A stretch of 64,000 nucleotides of DNA from positions 1,248,374 to 1,312,373 of the forward strand of contig NC_020062.1 of NCBI RefSeq assembly GCF_000330885.1, given 5' to 3'. The position numbers and the translations under genes were made by a program. Positions 50,093 to 59,779 of the stretch are shown here, one piece after another. Positions within the stretch are counted from its first letter, which is position 1. Each line of letters opens with the position of its first letter. The notes below the pieces were generated by a model. The model did no database searches. It was not told the origin of the DNA and saw only the letters and a list, made by a program, of their open reading frames with translations. This DNA comes from Rhizobium tropici CIAT 899 (lineage in GTDB: Bacteria; Pseudomonadota; Alphaproteobacteria; Rhizobiales; Rhizobiaceae).

Positions 50093-50649
50093 GCCGTGCA
50101 GTCGGCACGCAATACCATAAGATCTGCCGATCATGATCCCGTCACTAAGCGATCCATTTCGTAACCGTTGCAGTCGCACTTTGTGGCTGATCGCATAACG
50201 AAAAGCTCGGCAACACTGCCCGATGAAATAGCCTGGTTCTGTGCGGATTTCATGGAGATTGCATACAGATTGAGTGAACGGCGGCGCATGGCGGGCAGCC
50301 TGTGTTTCACTCGTGAATTACTCTGCGGCCCCTCCCAATTGCCGATGATAGCGCTGCGGCGACAGAGGCGAGCGTCGAGCGCTGCAACCTGGTCGAGAGA
50401 TTCTAAGGACGCTCTCGAAGCGTTTTGACATCAATCATTGCTGTGTTTAAGCGCAAACTATCTGAATATACTGCCCGTCCCGCCAATATAAATAGCGATC
50501 GACTGCAGGCTTTCCTCTTAATTCGGGAGAAAATATTACTTCATTTCTGATGGCGCCTGAGTATGCTAAGAGAGGTACTTTGGGGATGTTGCAGCAACTT
50601 GACCAATTAAAGAAGCAAGTTTGCACATTTCTTTTGGAGGAGGCCCGGA
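50093..50649. other. Divergent control region between the efflux operon and the GNAT-like gene
   Basis: 557 bases without a convincing gene. TTGACA at 50425-50430 could be a -35 element on the plus strand, with TTTAAG-like sequence 15-17 bases on. The part 50430-50600 is AT-rich. AGGAGG at 50638-50643 is the ribosome binding site of the next gene. Confidence 0.45.
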
Positions 50650-51579
50650 GTGTTGGATCCTTTGATACCGACAATATTTCACGAGCACTGGTGGCTCGAT
50701 GCTGCGACGAAGGGACGAGCCGAGATATCCGAAGTGACCGAAGGCGGGCGGACAGTGGGCCGGCTGCCCTATCTCAAGGAAACAAGACTTGGTCTGCATA
50801 GCATCAATATGCCGACCCTCACCCACTTTCTCGGTCCAGGCATCAACGACGGTTCCGGCAGCGAGCCGAACCGCTTCGTGAAGCGTCAGGCGATCACACG
50901 TGAGCTCATCCGCAAGCTGCCGCAGTTCTCCTCATTCCGTCAGAAGCTGCACCACAACGTCAGAGACGTGCTTGCTTTTCAGGCCGAGGATTTCGAGGTG
51001 ACGGCTCAGTTCACCTTCGAAGTCGGCCCGGCCCCTCAGGACGTTATGTGGAAAGCCATGCGGGACAAGACACGAAATGTCATTCGTCGGGCAGAGGAGC
51101 GTTACGGCGTCTCGAACATCATGGACCCGCAGGCGTTCTTCCGCTTTTCCATCGCCAATCTTAGGGCCAAAGGCGAGGAACCCAATATCGACTTCGTTAC
51201 CTGCATAGATGTCGTCACCAGGGCACTTGACCGCGGACGTGGTCATTTCTACGTCGCAGTGGACGACAAAGGGGATGTCAGGGCGGCTATATTTTGTGTC
51301 TGGGATGCCAGATCCTATTACTACATGTTATCGACCCGCACGGCCGACAGCGGCAACGGCGCAATCCCTTTGTTGATCTGGAGTGCCATCAAAAATGCCG
51401 CTTCGATGGGGCTGATCTTCGACTTTGACGGTGTGGCGAATGCCGGTTCCATCCTGCTCTATTCCGGCTTCGGCGGCACCGTTTCTCCGCGCTACATCGT
51501 GATGAAGTCGAACACCCTCTACCAGACTTTGCGCAAGATCCGCCGCATCAACCCAAGAGTTTCGAACCATTTTCTCTGA
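50650..51579 (+). CDS. GNAT/FemAB-like acyltransferase (PF13480-type)
   Basis: 309 residues from a GTG at 50650, preceded by AGGAGG. It starts FHEHWWLDAATKGRAEISEV with RTVGRLPYLKE and LTHFLGPGI, all usual for the first half of FemAB/BioF2-like N-acyltransferases. The second half has MRDKTRNVIRRAEERYG, then VRAAIFCVWDARSYYYMLS and FDFDGVANAGSILLYSGFGGTVSPRY. Relatives add amino-acid or acyl groups during polysaccharide or lipid synthesis. The acceptor here is unknown. The gene stands alone, convergent with the HAD gene. Confidence 0.8.
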   Translation: MLDPLIPTIFHEHWWLDAATKGRAEISEVTEGGRTVGRLPYLKETRLGLHSINMPTLTHFLGPGINDGSGSEPNRFVKRQAITRELIRKLPQFSSFRQKLHHNVRDVLAFQAEDFEVTAQFTFEVGPAPQDVMWKAMRDKTRNVIRRAEERYGVSNIMDPQAFFRFSIANLRAKGEEPNIDFVTCIDVVTRALDRGRGHFYVAVDDKGDVRAAIFCVWDARSYYYMLSTRTADSGNGAIPLLIWSAIKNAASMGLIFDFDGVANAGSILLYSGFGGTVSPRYIVMKSNTLYQTLRKIRRINPRVSNHFL

Positions 51580-51602
51580 GGACAGGGACAAGCACGCACC
51601 GT

Positions 51603-52448
51603 TCACACTGCGTCGACCGAAAAGCACGGCATCAGATAGCTCGGAACTGCATGATGTCGTCGCGTCAACTCGGCCAGTTCCTGCTGTGAGGCGGCTGCCA
51701 GGATGCCGGTACGCACCAGCACGGAGGCCAGACCCATATCGCCCGCACCCTTGATGTCGTGTTCGATACTGTCCCCGATGCAGACGATCCTGCCGGCTTC
51801 CGCATTCGTCCACCGGGATATAGCCAGCATGTAAATCTCGCGATACGGCTTGCCGATCCAGTGCACCTTACCGCCAAGCTCCTCGTAGATTCTGGCGATC
51901 GCGCCGGCGCCGGGCACGGTCCTTCCGCCGGCAAGCTTATGAATATCGGGATTGGTGCAGAAACAGGGCGTGCGGCGCGTTGCCGCCGGCGCCAGTTGCC
52001 GACGATAGTCGTCGAGCTCAATCTTTTCCGTCTCGCTGCCGGAAATGATAATGAGATCGGCTTCATTCGACCGCGACACGTTGGTAAGCCCGAGACGATC
52101 AGCAAGGTCATGATCGCCGCCACCGGAAATCGTGAAAGCCTTCATGCCCTGTCCAATTTCAGGCGAGGCAGATAGAATCTCGAAGGCGACGTCGCCCGAG
52201 GTCACGAAATGCTCGAAAAGCGAACGCTCGAAGCCAAGACGGACGAAGCGTTCTGTATTGTATTCGCCGCTTCTGCCTGAATTTGAAAGCACGATGACGT
52301 GTTTGCCATGCTCCTTCAGCACGCGCAGCGCCGCAGTTGCCCCATCATAGGCGCCTTCATCATCGCGCAGCACCCCGAATTGATCGATCAGGAAGTAGTC
52401 GTAATTGTCGATCAGTGCTGCAAGAGTGGTATATGGCGCAATTGTCAC
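51603..52448 (-). CDS. HAD-superfamily IIA protein with an altered catalytic motif
   Basis: 281 residues; its ATG overlaps the stop of the kinase gene by four bases. Motif I is LIDQFGVL: the nucleophile D22 is present but the usual second Asp (DxDG) is Phe24. Motif II is VLSNSGR, motif III Lys lies in WIGKPYREIY and motif IV is CIGDSIEHDIKGA. The IIA cap is recognisable between. A DxWG variant is known in the alphaproteobacterial HAD subfamily TIGR01459; this protein is like that group with F for W. Without the acid/base Asp the phosphatase reaction should be slow or different. The place in a kinase/aldolase operon suggests a sugar phosphate as ligand. Confidence 0.85.
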   Translation of the reverse strand: MTIAPYTTLAALIDNYDYFLIDQFGVLRDDEGAYDGATAALRVLKEHGKHVIVLSNSGRSGEYNTERFVRLGFERSLFEHFVTSGDVAFEILSASPEIGQGMKAFTISGGGDHDLADRLGLTNVSRSNEADLIIISGSETEKIELDDYRRQLAPAATRRTPCFCTNPDIHKLAGGRTVPGAGAIARIYEELGGKVHWIGKPYREIYMLAISRWTNAEAGRIVCIGDSIEHDIKGAGDMGLASVLVRTGILAAASQQELAELTRRHHAVPSYLMPCFSVDAV

Positions 52449-53728
52449 CGCTGTCTATCCTGCCATTGAAGAATGAGGGAGGCAGTGCCGACGGCTGCCT
52501 CCGTCGAGTTCGACGCTGCGAAGGGCACGGCGAGAACCGCCTGCCGCATCCGGGTCCATACTGGGTTTTTCGCGCCGCCGCCGACGGTTCTGACCGATCG
52601 CAGCCGTGCGGCGCCAAGCTCAGTCAGTCGTTCATAGCCGAGGCGCTCGATCTCGGTAATACCTTCAAGCACGGCCTGAAAGAATATCGCCTCGTCGGCA
52701 GGGCGCGGCTCCAGCCCGGGCGCATAATTCGGGTCGCTGATCGGAAAGCGTTCGCCGGCCTTCGGCAGCGGATAGAAATCGAGCCCTGTCGGCTGATCGG
52801 GGTCAATGCGCTTTGTCAATTCCTCGAGCCTGTTATCACCAAACAGCGATCGAATGACGCCGCCGCCGCTGTTGGAGGCGCCGCCGGGCAGCCAGAAATC
52901 CAGCACCCGGTGCGAATAGATGCCATATTGCGGCGCATTGATCGGCAGCTCCGACGCGAGCTTGAGAACGAGTGTGGAGCCGAGCGCGGTGACGCCATCG
53001 CCGATCTGCGAGGCCCCGGTTGCGAGAAAGGAAGCACAGCCGTCAGTCGTTCCCGCGTGAAAGCGGCAGGTCTTGTCGACGCCAAGATTGCGGATAAAGC
53101 CTGTCGTCACCGACAAAGGCGCCCCAGCTCGCTGAACGATCGGCAGCAGCCGGCGGTCCAGTCCGGCCCATTCGATCCAGTCCGGCCATTCTTCGGCGAC
53201 AAGATCGTATCCGGTTTTGAGCGCGTTGTTCTCATCGCTCGCACAGCCATCATGACCGAGCTTCATCAGAATCCAATCAGCCTGATGAACCACTCGCGAG
53301 ACCTGAGGCTGGCGCGAGAGATGGATCGCCCTTGCGAGTGCTGAACTGGAACCGCGGGCGGGACTGTCGGCTGGCGCGTGACGGGAGATGCTCTCGACGA
53401 TCGATGGATCCGGGCAGGCGTCGTTGTACATCAAGGGTGCACCGACCGGCTCGCCCGCGCTGTCGATCGCAAGAACCGTTCCGGACGTTCCATCGACACC
53501 GATCGCGCGGACGCAGGAGAGACTTGCTTTTGCAGCAAGTTCCGTCAAAGCGGCCGATGTCCGAGCCCACCAGCTCGACGGCGATCGGCCTTCATCCGCG
53601 TTTAAGAAAGGTGCGCTCACCATCTCAACCAGATCGCCATTGTCAGCAAGAGCGGCGGCGCGAACGCCAGACGTTCCGATATCGATGCCGATGATGGTCG
53701 CAACGGCAGAGGTTTGCCTGGATGTCAC
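52445..53728 (-). CDS. FGGY-family carbohydrate kinase (first of two in the locus)
   Basis: 427 residues from a GTG at 53726-53728 overlapping the aldolase stop (GTGA). Domain I begins IIGIDIGTSGVRAAALADNGD, the phosphate-binding motif; VDGTSGTVL and MYNDACPD follow. TTDGCASFLATGASQIGDGVTALGST carries the catalytic Asp and the adenosine-side GTT/GST loop, and VGGGAKNPVWTRMRQAVLAVP is the FGGY C-terminal ATP motif. It phosphorylates a sugar or polyol in the cytoplasm. It lies between a class II aldolase and a HAD protein, so the product is probably a ketose phosphate for cleavage. Confidence 0.9.
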   Translation of the reverse strand: MTSRQTSAVATIIGIDIGTSGVRAAALADNGDLVEMVSAPFLNADEGRSPSSWWARTSAALTELAAKASLSCVRAIGVDGTSGTVLAIDSAGEPVGAPLMYNDACPDPSIVESISRHAPADSPARGSSSALARAIHLSRQPQVSRVVHQADWILMKLGHDGCASDENNALKTGYDLVAEEWPDWIEWAGLDRRLLPIVQRAGAPLSVTTGFIRNLGVDKTCRFHAGTTDGCASFLATGASQIGDGVTALGSTLVLKLASELPINAPQYGIYSHRVLDFWLPGGASNSGGGVIRSLFGDNRLEELTKRIDPDQPTGLDFYPLPKAGERFPISDPNYAPGLEPRPADEAIFFQAVLEGITEIERLGYERLTELGAARLRSVRTVGGGAKNPVWTRMRQAVLAVPFAASNSTEAAVGTASLILQWQDRQR

Positions 53729-54804
53729 GACTTTGCCGCTCCACGATCGAGCGCCTGACGATATTGCTCGGCCTCCCAATTGGTGAGTTCGTACTCGTCT
53801 GCTTGCGAGAGGTAAACGACGTCGGCGCCATCAGGGATGCGGGATACGACCTCCGCCAGGCAGCGAACCATCACCTGGCCACCAGGTGTCAGCGCATTCG
53901 ATACCAGAACGCCGGAACCGGGAACGATAATCATCTTGGGCGCACCGCCCTCAGTGCCGTCAAAGCTTTCGAGATAGGCCTGTAGCAATTGACCGGCCTC
54001 CAGCAGCCCGATCTTCGTGCCGAGGAAGATCACATGGTCCGGATACATCGACCCGCCCGTGGCAATCCTGATGTTTTCAGGCGAGAGCGCCAGCTGATGG
54101 CTAGCTTCATCGGAGGCCGGCGCATAGCTGCTTCCCTCTGCGATGTGCTGCAATGCCTTGATATCCGGCTGGGAAACCTGCCTGACCGGCACCTCCAGCG
54201 CCGCGGTCACCTGTTCGATCCGGCCTGACACCTCCTCGACAGTTTCGCCGGTGACGATGATACCGTGGTTATAGAGGATGAGCACGTCAGGCTTGTCGGC
54301 AGCAACATGATCGACCTCCCGCGCCAGCGGCGTTCCGGGACGCCGATAAGGCGTCGTTGCCCATTTCATTCCGGCTGCGTCGAGCTTCGTCTTCAGGATC
54401 TCGTCACGTTGCGCCAGCACCGAAAGCGCAATCGCGTTGACACAGTGGTAATGGGCAACGACCCGATTTGTCAGAGCCGCATGAAAACTCGTTTCGATGG
54501 AAGGCCGCAAGCCACTCGTATTCAAGGCGCCGACGATAAAATCGGTCGCCTTCTCGGCACGCGGATCCCCCTGCCGCAGCGCCTCGACCAGTGGCGTGAC
54601 GCGCACGGGAACCATGATGTCACGATCTCCGGCCTGGGCAAGCCAGGTACCCGAGGCCTTCACCCACATCATGTCGCCATCCTTCAGCGACGTGTTGCCG
54701 CCGGCACCCTGTGTCTTGAGAATGTCGGCGCCGATCTCTTTTGACAGAGCCAAAAACCGGTCGAACTCGCCATCGGAGCCGCGTGGTGCCACCGTCAAGA
54801 TCAT
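53725..54804 (-). CDS. Class II aldolase/adducin-family protein
   Basis: 359 residues. The aldolase-like domain occupies about residues 15-210: GAGGNTSLKDGDMMWVKASGTWLA is typical, ETSFHAALTNRVVAHYHCVNAIALS has the metal-binding HYH, and LILYNHGIIVTGET the further His. The Glu of the fuculose-phosphate aldolase site is probably E104 (SIETSFH). A C-terminal part of about 140 residues, not found in FucA, resembles the middle of RhaD-like aldolase/dehydrogenase fusions. It would cleave a ketose phosphate to dihydroxyacetone phosphate and an aldehyde. First gene of the minus-strand arm, facing the DeoR gene. Confidence 0.87.
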   Translation of the reverse strand: MILTVAPRGSDGEFDRFLALSKEIGADILKTQGAGGNTSLKDGDMMWVKASGTWLAQAGDRDIMVPVRVTPLVEALRQGDPRAEKATDFIVGALNTSGLRPSIETSFHAALTNRVVAHYHCVNAIALSVLAQRDEILKTKLDAAGMKWATTPYRRPGTPLAREVDHVAADKPDVLILYNHGIIVTGETVEEVSGRIEQVTAALEVPVRQVSQPDIKALQHIAEGSSYAPASDEASHQLALSPENIRIATGGSMYPDHVIFLGTKIGLLEAGQLLQAYLESFDGTEGGAPKMIIVPGSGVLVSNALTPGGQVMVRCLAEVVSRIPDGADVVYLSQADEYELTNWEAEQYRQALDRGAAKS

Positions 54805-54867
54805 CCTCCATCCTCATGATGCCCCTCACCCAACGGTGAGCGAACTTTATCTTCATGGTATGTATTA

Positions 54868-54944
54868 GATTGAATATCGTCAACGATGAAGTTTCTGCGT
54901 CACACATGCTTGCGAAACGCCAATCATTGTGATTACATTCAATC
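54868..54944. promoter_or_regulatory. Inverted repeat pair in the DeoR/aldolase control region
   Basis: GATTGAAT at 54868-54875 and ATTCAATC at 54937-54944 are exact inverted copies, centre-to-centre 69 bp, and both lie in the divergent 170-base region between the aldolase gene and the DeoR gene. The flanks continue the similarity (GATTGAAT-A/G-T). These are candidate DeoR operators controlling both arms. Confidence 0.6.
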
Positions 54945-54974
54945 ATCGGCAGGGAGTGGCCGGGAGGAAATTGC

Positions 54975-55748
54975 GTGAACGACGCCGACCGGCACAAAAT
55001 CATCACGGACCTGCTTCGCGAGACGCCATTTGCCTCGGTTCGAGACCTTCAAGACCGGCTGGGCGTTTCACCGGCGACCATTAGGCGTGATATCGACAAG
55101 CTCCACGAAACCGGTCGAGCCAAGAAGGTCTATGGCGGAATATCGGCTTTCGAAGTCGGCGGACGCCTCGCAGCCCGCCCCTTCGACGAAAACCGCGATA
55201 TCGCCGTCGAGGCCAAGCGCGCGATCGCCGAAAAGGCTGCATCGCTGGTCCGGGACGGCGATTCCATCATTGTGCATGCCGGGTCGACCTGCTTTGAGCT
55301 CGGAATGCGTCTGGCGCGGCGCAACCTGCGCGTCTACACCAACTCCATGCCGCTTGCCGCCTATCTCGGCGAACATGGCAGCTGCCATCTGAGCCTTGCC
55401 GGCGGTGAGCTCTACCGTGAACCGGGCATTATCCATGATCCTGCCGCTGGCGCGCCTAATTTTTTCGCCTCGCGCTTTTTCATCGGGACCCAAGGCATTG
55501 GTACCCAGGGTCTCTTTGAATCCCATCCGCTGCTCATCAAGGCGATCGGCGAACTCAATACCTGTGCCGACGAGATCGTGCTTCTCGCCGACAGCCGGAA
55601 GTTCTCCATTCAGCCGCGCAACCTCGTCCTGCCGCTCTCACGTGTCGGCACGATCGTCACCGACGACGGCCTGTCCGATGCCAATGCCAACATGCTGGAA
55701 AATGCCGGCGTGACAATTCTGATTGCCGACGTCGGGGGTGTCGCATGA
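54975..55748 (+). CDS. DeoR-family transcriptional regulator
   Basis: 257 residues from a GTG at 54975 preceded by GGGAGGAAAT. HTH: DLLRETPFASVRDLQDRLGVSPATIRRDIDKLHETG over residues 13-48, the SxATIRRDI element being diagnostic. The C-terminal DeoR sensor domain (ISMELxGG-like; GDSIIVHAGSTCFELG, FIGTQGIGTQGLFESHPLLIKA) binds a sugar phosphate. It usually acts as a repressor. It faces the aldolase operon and is followed by a kinase and importer whose start overlaps its stop. Confidence 0.92.
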   Translation: MNDADRHKIITDLLRETPFASVRDLQDRLGVSPATIRRDIDKLHETGRAKKVYGGISAFEVGGRLAARPFDENRDIAVEAKRAIAEKAASLVRDGDSIIVHAGSTCFELGMRLARRNLRVYTNSMPLAAYLGEHGSCHLSLAGGELYREPGIIHDPAAGAPNFFASRFFIGTQGIGTQGLFESHPLLIKAIGELNTCADEIVLLADSRKFSIQPRNLVLPLSRVGTIVTDDGLSDANANMLENAGVTILIADVGGVA

Positions 55749-57154
55749 GCGCGCATCAGCCCATCGCCGTCTTCGACCTCGGCAAGACGAATTCGAAACT
55801 GTTTGTCATCGATGGAAACGGTACGGTCCTTGCTGAACGGCGTACGAAACCGATCTGGCTGGACGATGGCGATCTTCGTGTTCTCGACGACGGCACGCTG
55901 TTTGCCTGGATGGAAAGCGAGCTTGCCCGCGCCGTCGAGACACATGGGATCCGCCACGTCACCTTTTCCGCCCACGGATGCACTTTTGCTTTGATCGGCG
56001 ACAATGCGCTGCGCCATCCGATCCTCGATTACGAGCAGGAGCCGCCGGCGGACATTGCCGCGCGGATCGACCTGTTCATCCCGAGCTTTGCGGAGACCTT
56101 TTCCCCCCGCCTGCCGCTCGGCTTCAATTATGGACGGCATGTGCTCTGGCTTGCCGATCGTGATCCGGAAATGCTGGAAGAGACCGACGCCATCCTGGCC
56201 TATCCGCAGTTCTGGTCCTGGCGTTTCTCGAGCAAGGCGGTATCCGAAGTCTCCTATCTCGGCTGCCATTCGCACCTCTGGGCACCCCTTGCCGATGATT
56301 TCAGCAGCTTGGTGGACGCCAAGGGCTGGCGGGCGAAGATGCCGAGCTTCGCAGTGGCCGGCTCGCATCTCGGCATCTATCCGGTGACGCTCGGCAGCGG
56401 CGAACACGTCGATGTTGCCGTACATAACGGCGTGCACGACAGCAATTCCTCGCTCTTCTACTATCGCTCCCTCGGCTTCGAGGATTTCACGCTGATCTCC
56501 ACCGGCACCTGGGTGATTATCTTCAATCAGGCCTGCCCGCTCGAAGCGCTGGATCAGCGCCGCGACATGCTTGCCAACGTCACGGTCGATCATGCACCGG
56601 CGGCGACCATCCGCTTCATGGGCGGCCGGGAATATGATGTCGCGAGCGATGGCTGGACGAAGCCGATTTCGGTTGCCGCAATCGAAGCCGTCATCTTCAA
56701 AGGCAGCTTCGCCCTCCCCTCCTTTGCCCCCGGTGGTCCCTTCCGGCATTCCGAAGGCCGCTTTGCCGGCCCTGCGGTCTCGGGCGAAGAACGGGCTGCG
56801 GTTGCGCTGCTCTACGTGACGTTGATGACGGATCTGTCACTCGATCTGATCCACTCGGAAAACGCCATCGTCATCGATGGCGGCCTTGTCAAAGCGGAGC
56901 TCTATGCACCGATGCTGGCGGCACTGCGCAACCAAACGGTTTTCACCAGTTCCAATCCGGAGGGCAGCGCCTTCGGGGCTGCCGCCCTCGTGTTGCGCCA
57001 GGCCGGCCTGCAACCGTTCCTCAACGAGACCGAAGAGGTTCGCCCCGCCCTCATCAACGGCCTCGACGCCTACAGGCGGGAATGGCGACGCCGTGTTGAG
57101 GCGATGCATTCACAAGCGCCGGACGGGGCGGTGTCGAAGGAGATGATGCGATGA
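55745..57154 (+). CDS. FGGY-family carbohydrate kinase (second of two in the locus)
   Basis: 469 residues; ATG overlaps the DeoR stop (ATGA). It starts [20 protein letters not shown], a phosphate-binding motif of the rhamnulokinase/fuculokinase branch (D-x-GKTN instead of D-x-GTS). [11 protein letters not shown] has the catalytic Asp, STGTWVIIF the adenosine loop, and [17 protein letters not shown] the C-terminal motif. It is not a near copy of the kinase at 52445-53728: the two belong to different FGGY branches. Substrate is likely a deoxy- or pento-ketose. Confidence 0.9.
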   Translation: MSAHQPIAVFDLGKTNSKLFVIDGNGTVLAERRTKPIWLDDGDLRVLDDGTLFAWMESELARAVETHGIRHVTFSAHGCTFALIGDNALRHPILDYEQEPPADIAARIDLFIPSFAETFSPRLPLGFNYGRHVLWLADRDPEMLEETDAILAYPQFWSWRFSSKAVSEVSYLGCHSHLWAPLADDFSSLVDAKGWRAKMPSFAVAGSHLGIYPVTLGSGEHVDVAVHNGVHDSNSSLFYYRSLGFEDFTLISTGTWVIIFNQACPLEALDQRRDMLANVTVDHAPAATIRFMGGREYDVASDGWTKPISVAAIEAVIFKGSFALPSFAPGGPFRHSEGRFAGPAVSGEERAAVALLYVTLMTDLSLDLIHSENAIVIDGGLVKAELYAPMLAALRNQTVFTSSNPEGSAFGAAALVLRQAGLQPFLNETEEVRPALINGLDAYRREWRRRVEAMHSQAPDGAVSKEMMR

Positions 57155-58701
57155 GCCCAGCTGCGGCAAGCGATCAGGTCGCCACCCCCGTTCTCGAAAT
57201 GCAGAACATCAGCAAGACCTTCGGCAATGCGCGGGCGCTGACCAATGTGTCGTTGACCGTCTATCCGGGCGAGGTGCACGCACTGATGGGCGAGAATGGC
57301 GCCGGCAAGTCGACGCTGATGAAGGTTCTCTCCGGCGCCTATGTGGCTGATCCCGGCGGCAGCGTCCTTGTCATCGGTCGCCCTGTCATCGCCGGCGACC
57401 CGATCAAGGCAAGAGCCAATGGCATTGCCGTCATTTACCAGGAACTGTCGCTCGCACCCAACCTAACGGTCGCCCAGAACATGTTCCTGGGCGCCGAGCC
57501 GTCGCTTATCGGTTTCGTCGATCGCGGCGATATCAGAAAGCGCGCCGAGCCGATCCTGAAACGTCTCGGCATCGCCTTTTCGCCGAACCAACTGGTTGCC
57601 AGCCTGTCGCTAGGCGAACGGCAGATGGTGGAAATCGCCCGGGCGCTGACGACGAATGCGCGCATCATCGTCATGGATGAGCCGACGACCTCGCTGACAA
57701 GCCGCGAAACCGAAAAGCTCTTCGAGGTCATTGCCGGCCTGAAGGCTCATGGCATTGCGATCATCTATATCAGCCATCGCATGGAAGAGATCTACGCACT
57801 GGCCGACCGCGTGAGCGTGTTGCGCGACAGTGCCTATGTCGGCACGCTGGAGCGCAGCGAGCTTTCGGCCGAACGCCTGGTGTCCATGATGGTCGGTCGC
57901 GACCTTTCCTCCTTCTACAAGAAGGAACACCGCGCCGGCGGCAGGGATCGCCAGGTAGTGCTCTCGGTCAACAACATCGGTGACGGACGCCGCGTGCATG
58001 ACTGCTCCTTCGAGGCCTGCGCCGGCGAAGTGCTTGGCATAGCGGGTCTTGTCGGCTCCGGACGCACGGAACTTGCGCGGCTTATCTATGGCGCGGACCA
58101 CAGGAGTTCCGGAAGCGTTTCACTCGATGACCGCGACCTCTCCTTGAAGGGGCCGCGGGCCGCGCTTGATGCCGGGATTGCCTATCTCACCGAAGACCGC
58201 AAGGGCCTCGGCCTGTTTCTGGATATGTCGATCAACGAAAACATCAACATTGGCGTGATTTCCGAGGATTCGCGATCTGGCGGCTTTCTCGATTTCGGCA
58301 AGGGAAAGAAGCGTGCCGACAGCGCCGTCTCGTCGTTGTCGATCCGCACCAGGAGCACGGCGATCAATGTCGGTGCGCTCTCGGGCGGCAATCAGCAGAA
58401 GGTGCTTCTTGCCCGCCTGCTCGAAACCAAGCCGCGGGTGATCATCCTCGACGAGCCGACACGCGGCGTCGATGTCGGCGCCAAGTCGGAGATCTATCGG
58501 ATCATAGACGAACTGGCCGAGAGCGGCATCGCGATCGTCGTTATCTCCAGCGATCTGCCCGAAATCATCGGCATTGCCGACCGGGTGCTGGTCATGCGCG
58601 AAGGCCGCATTGCCGGCGAGATCGCCGGCTCGGAAGAACGGCCGATCAGCCAGGAGGCCATCATGGCTCTGTCGACCGGCGCCGCCAAGCGAGGCGCATA
58701 A
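57151..58701 (+). CDS. Sugar ABC importer ATPase, RbsA type (two cassettes)
   Basis: 516 residues with two ABC cassettes. First: Walker [10 protein letters not shown], signature [15 protein letters not shown], Walker [16 protein letters not shown]. Second: degenerate Walker [14 protein letters not shown], signature [15 protein letters not shown], Walker [20 protein letters not shown](VADPGGSV) and [17 protein letters not shown] are typical of the ribose-type group. Its ATG overlaps the kinase stop (ATGA). It energises the permease encoded next. Confidence 0.94.
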   Translation: MSPAAASDQVATPVLEMQNISKTFGNARALTNVSLTVYPGEVHALMGENGAGKSTLMKVLSGAYVADPGGSVLVIGRPVIAGDPIKARANGIAVIYQELSLAPNLTVAQNMFLGAEPSLIGFVDRGDIRKRAEPILKRLGIAFSPNQLVASLSLGERQMVEIARALTTNARIIVMDEPTTSLTSRETEKLFEVIAGLKAHGIAIIYISHRMEEIYALADRVSVLRDSAYVGTLERSELSAERLVSMMVGRDLSSFYKKEHRAGGRDRQVVLSVNNIGDGRRVHDCSFEACAGEVLGIAGLVGSGRTELARLIYGADHRSSGSVSLDDRDLSLKGPRAALDAGIAYLTEDRKGLGLFLDMSINENINIGVISEDSRSGGFLDFGKGKKRADSAVSSLSIRTRSTAINVGALSGGNQQKVLLARLLETKPRVIILDEPTRGVDVGAKSEIYRIIDELAESGIAIVVISSDLPEIIGIADRVLVMREGRIAGEIAGSEERPISQEAIMALSTGAAKRGA

Positions 58702-58736
58702 GAGCGCGACAAGAAAGAGAACGGGAAATAAGGGCA

Positions 58737-59711
58737 ATGCAGAGCGAACAGACAGCAACAGACAAGATGAAGCTGCGGTCCACACTGACCGCCCTCGGCA
58801 TGCTTCCGGTCCTCATTCTTCTGGCGATCGGCTTTCATCTTATCAGCGGCCGCTTTCTCAGCGTCAACAACCTGTCGATCGTCATGCAGCAGGCATCCAT
58901 CAACACGGTGCTGGCGGCCGGGATGACCTTCGTGATCCTGACTGGTGGCATCGACCTTTCCGTCGGCTCTATCCTTGCCGCATCGGCCATGATCGGCGTC
59001 ATCGTCTCCCTCGTTCCGGATATCGGCATGCTCGGCATACCCGCGGCAATCGCCGTCGGTCTTGCCTGCGGCGTCATCAACGGCACAATCATCGCCTTCC
59101 TGAAGCTGCCCCCGTTTATCGTCACCCTCGGCTCGCTCACCGCCATGCGCGGGATCGCCCGCCTGCTCGGCAATGACACGACGGTCTTCAACCCCGACCT
59201 GCCGTTCGACTTCATCGGCAACGGCAACTTCCTCGGCGTGCCTTGGCTTGCCATCATCGCGCTGCTGACGATCCTGATTTCCTGGGTGATCCTGAAGCGC
59301 ACGGTTCTTGGCACCTGGATCTATGCAGTCGGCGGCAATATGGAAGCAGCGCGCCTGACCGGCATCAAGGTGCCCCTGGTGCTGCTCTTCGTCTATTCGA
59401 TGTCAGGCCTGCTTTCCGGCTTGGGCGGCGTGATGTCGGCAGCCCGCCTTTATGCGGCCAATGGCCTGCAGCTCGGCCAGGCATATGAGCTTGATGCGAT
59501 CGCTGCCGTTATTCTCGGCGGCACCAGTTTCGTCGGCGGCGTCGGCTCGATCTGGGGCACATTGATCGGCGCGCTCATTATCGCCGTGCTTTCGAACGGC
59601 CTGATCCTCGTCGGGGTATCCGACATCTGGCAGTACATCATCAAGGGGCTTGTCATCATCGTGGCCGTGGCGCTCGACCGCTATCGGCTGAAAGGGCTTA
59701 GCCGCACCTGA
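58737..59711 (+). CDS. Sugar ABC importer permease, RbsC type
   Basis: 324 residues with about ten membrane segments. VLAAGMTFVILTGGIDLSVGSILAAS is the strongest mark of the family; GLACGVINGTIIAFLKLPPFIVTLGSL and AIAAVILGGTSFVGGVGSIWGTLIGALIIAVLSNGL (here cited in parts) confirm it. It carries the sugar through the inner membrane. Confidence 0.94.
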   Translation: MQSEQTATDKMKLRSTLTALGMLPVLILLAIGFHLISGRFLSVNNLSIVMQQASINTVLAAGMTFVILTGGIDLSVGSILAASAMIGVIVSLVPDIGMLGIPAAIAVGLACGVINGTIIAFLKLPPFIVTLGSLTAMRGIARLLGNDTTVFNPDLPFDFIGNGNFLGVPWLAIIALLTILISWVILKRTVLGTWIYAVGGNMEAARLTGIKVPLVLLFVYSMSGLLSGLGGVMSAARLYAANGLQLGQAYELDAIAAVILGGTSFVGGVGSIWGTLIGALIIAVLSNGLILVGVSDIWQYIIKGLVIIVAVALDRYRLKGLSRT

Positions 59712-59779
59712 GGATGTGCGGCTGGAGGAACCGGGATTACCGGACAACGGGGCGCAGGAAGCGCCATAAGGAGGAAAGA

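Noticed and set aside
55610..56749. Minus-strand frame of 379 codons opposite the DeoR/kinase border
   Set aside because: It crosses two real genes on the other strand and shows no family motif.
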